Shown here one piece after another: positions 5,125-5,125 of a stretch of DNA of 5,125 nucleotides. The position numbers and the translations under genes were made by a program. The DNA is from Actinomycetes bacterium. Lineage in GTDB: Bacteria; Actinomycetota; Actinomycetes; Actinomycetales; Cellulomonadaceae. Where the stretch lies: assembly GCA_023438885.1 (NCBI GenBank), contig JAEXPS010000100.1, positions 1 to 5,125 of the forward strand, in the 5' to 3' direction. Position 1 is the first letter of the stretch, and every line of letters begins with the position of its first letter. The notes beneath the pieces are model-generated. The model saw nothing but the letters and a program-made list of their open reading frames with translations. It was not told where the DNA came from and did no database searches.

Positions 5125-5125
5125 T

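Noticed and set aside
1..5125. tRNA, rRNA, CRISPR array, insertion sequence or transposase
   Set aside because: No cloverleaf-like or ribosomal sequence, no regularly spaced repeats, and no transposase-like protein or terminal inverted repeats were seen on reading both strands.

Overview
The window is very GC-rich, with actinobacterial codon use, GTG starts, sparse Shine-Dalgarno sequences and TAnnnT-type -10 boxes close to start codons. Together with a comEC-holA pair, this suggests a high-GC actinomycete, possibly of the Cellulomonas/Micrococcales type. The genus is an inference.

Layout. (1) Positions 1-834 (+) hold the 3' part of comEC, the DNA-uptake channel; the 5' part lies outside the window. 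(2) Positions 865-1878 (+) hold holA, DNA polymerase III delta subunit, 30 nt downstream and probably in the same operon. (3) A 20-nt convergent junction follows, inside a perfect 17-bp tandem duplication (1877-1910). (4) Positions 3344 down to 1899 (-) hold two tandem paralogues of the stand-alone EAL type, related to the EAL half of EAL-HDOD (YuxH/CdgJ-like) proteins. The first in transcription order (3344-2607) has lost the residues that bind metal. The second (2543-1899) keeps all the main catalytic positions but has an altered loop 6. (5) Positions 3345-3522 are a divergent regulatory region with a perfect 12-bp palindrome. (6) Positions 3523-3651 (+) encode a 42-residue peptide with a strong ribosome binding site, a Sec-type signal and a short C-terminal tail containing Cys-Cys. 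(7) Positions 3739-5058 (+) encode a 439-residue Xre-type HTH protein followed by about nine TPR-like repeats, the architecture of RRNPP peptide-pheromone receptors such as NprR. (8) Positions 5059-5125 are non-coding and rich in G/C hairpins.

The left third is ordinary housekeeping and competence sequence. The most interesting part is 1899-5058. A small exported pro-peptide sits directly upstream of a co-oriented HTH-TPR receptor-like regulator. It shares its promoter region with a divergent pair of EAL-domain genes, one of them clearly a pseudoenzyme. A working hypothesis is a peptide quorum-sensing cassette whose local output is the EAL pair. The gene architecture is visible in the sequence; the signalling relationship is inferred.
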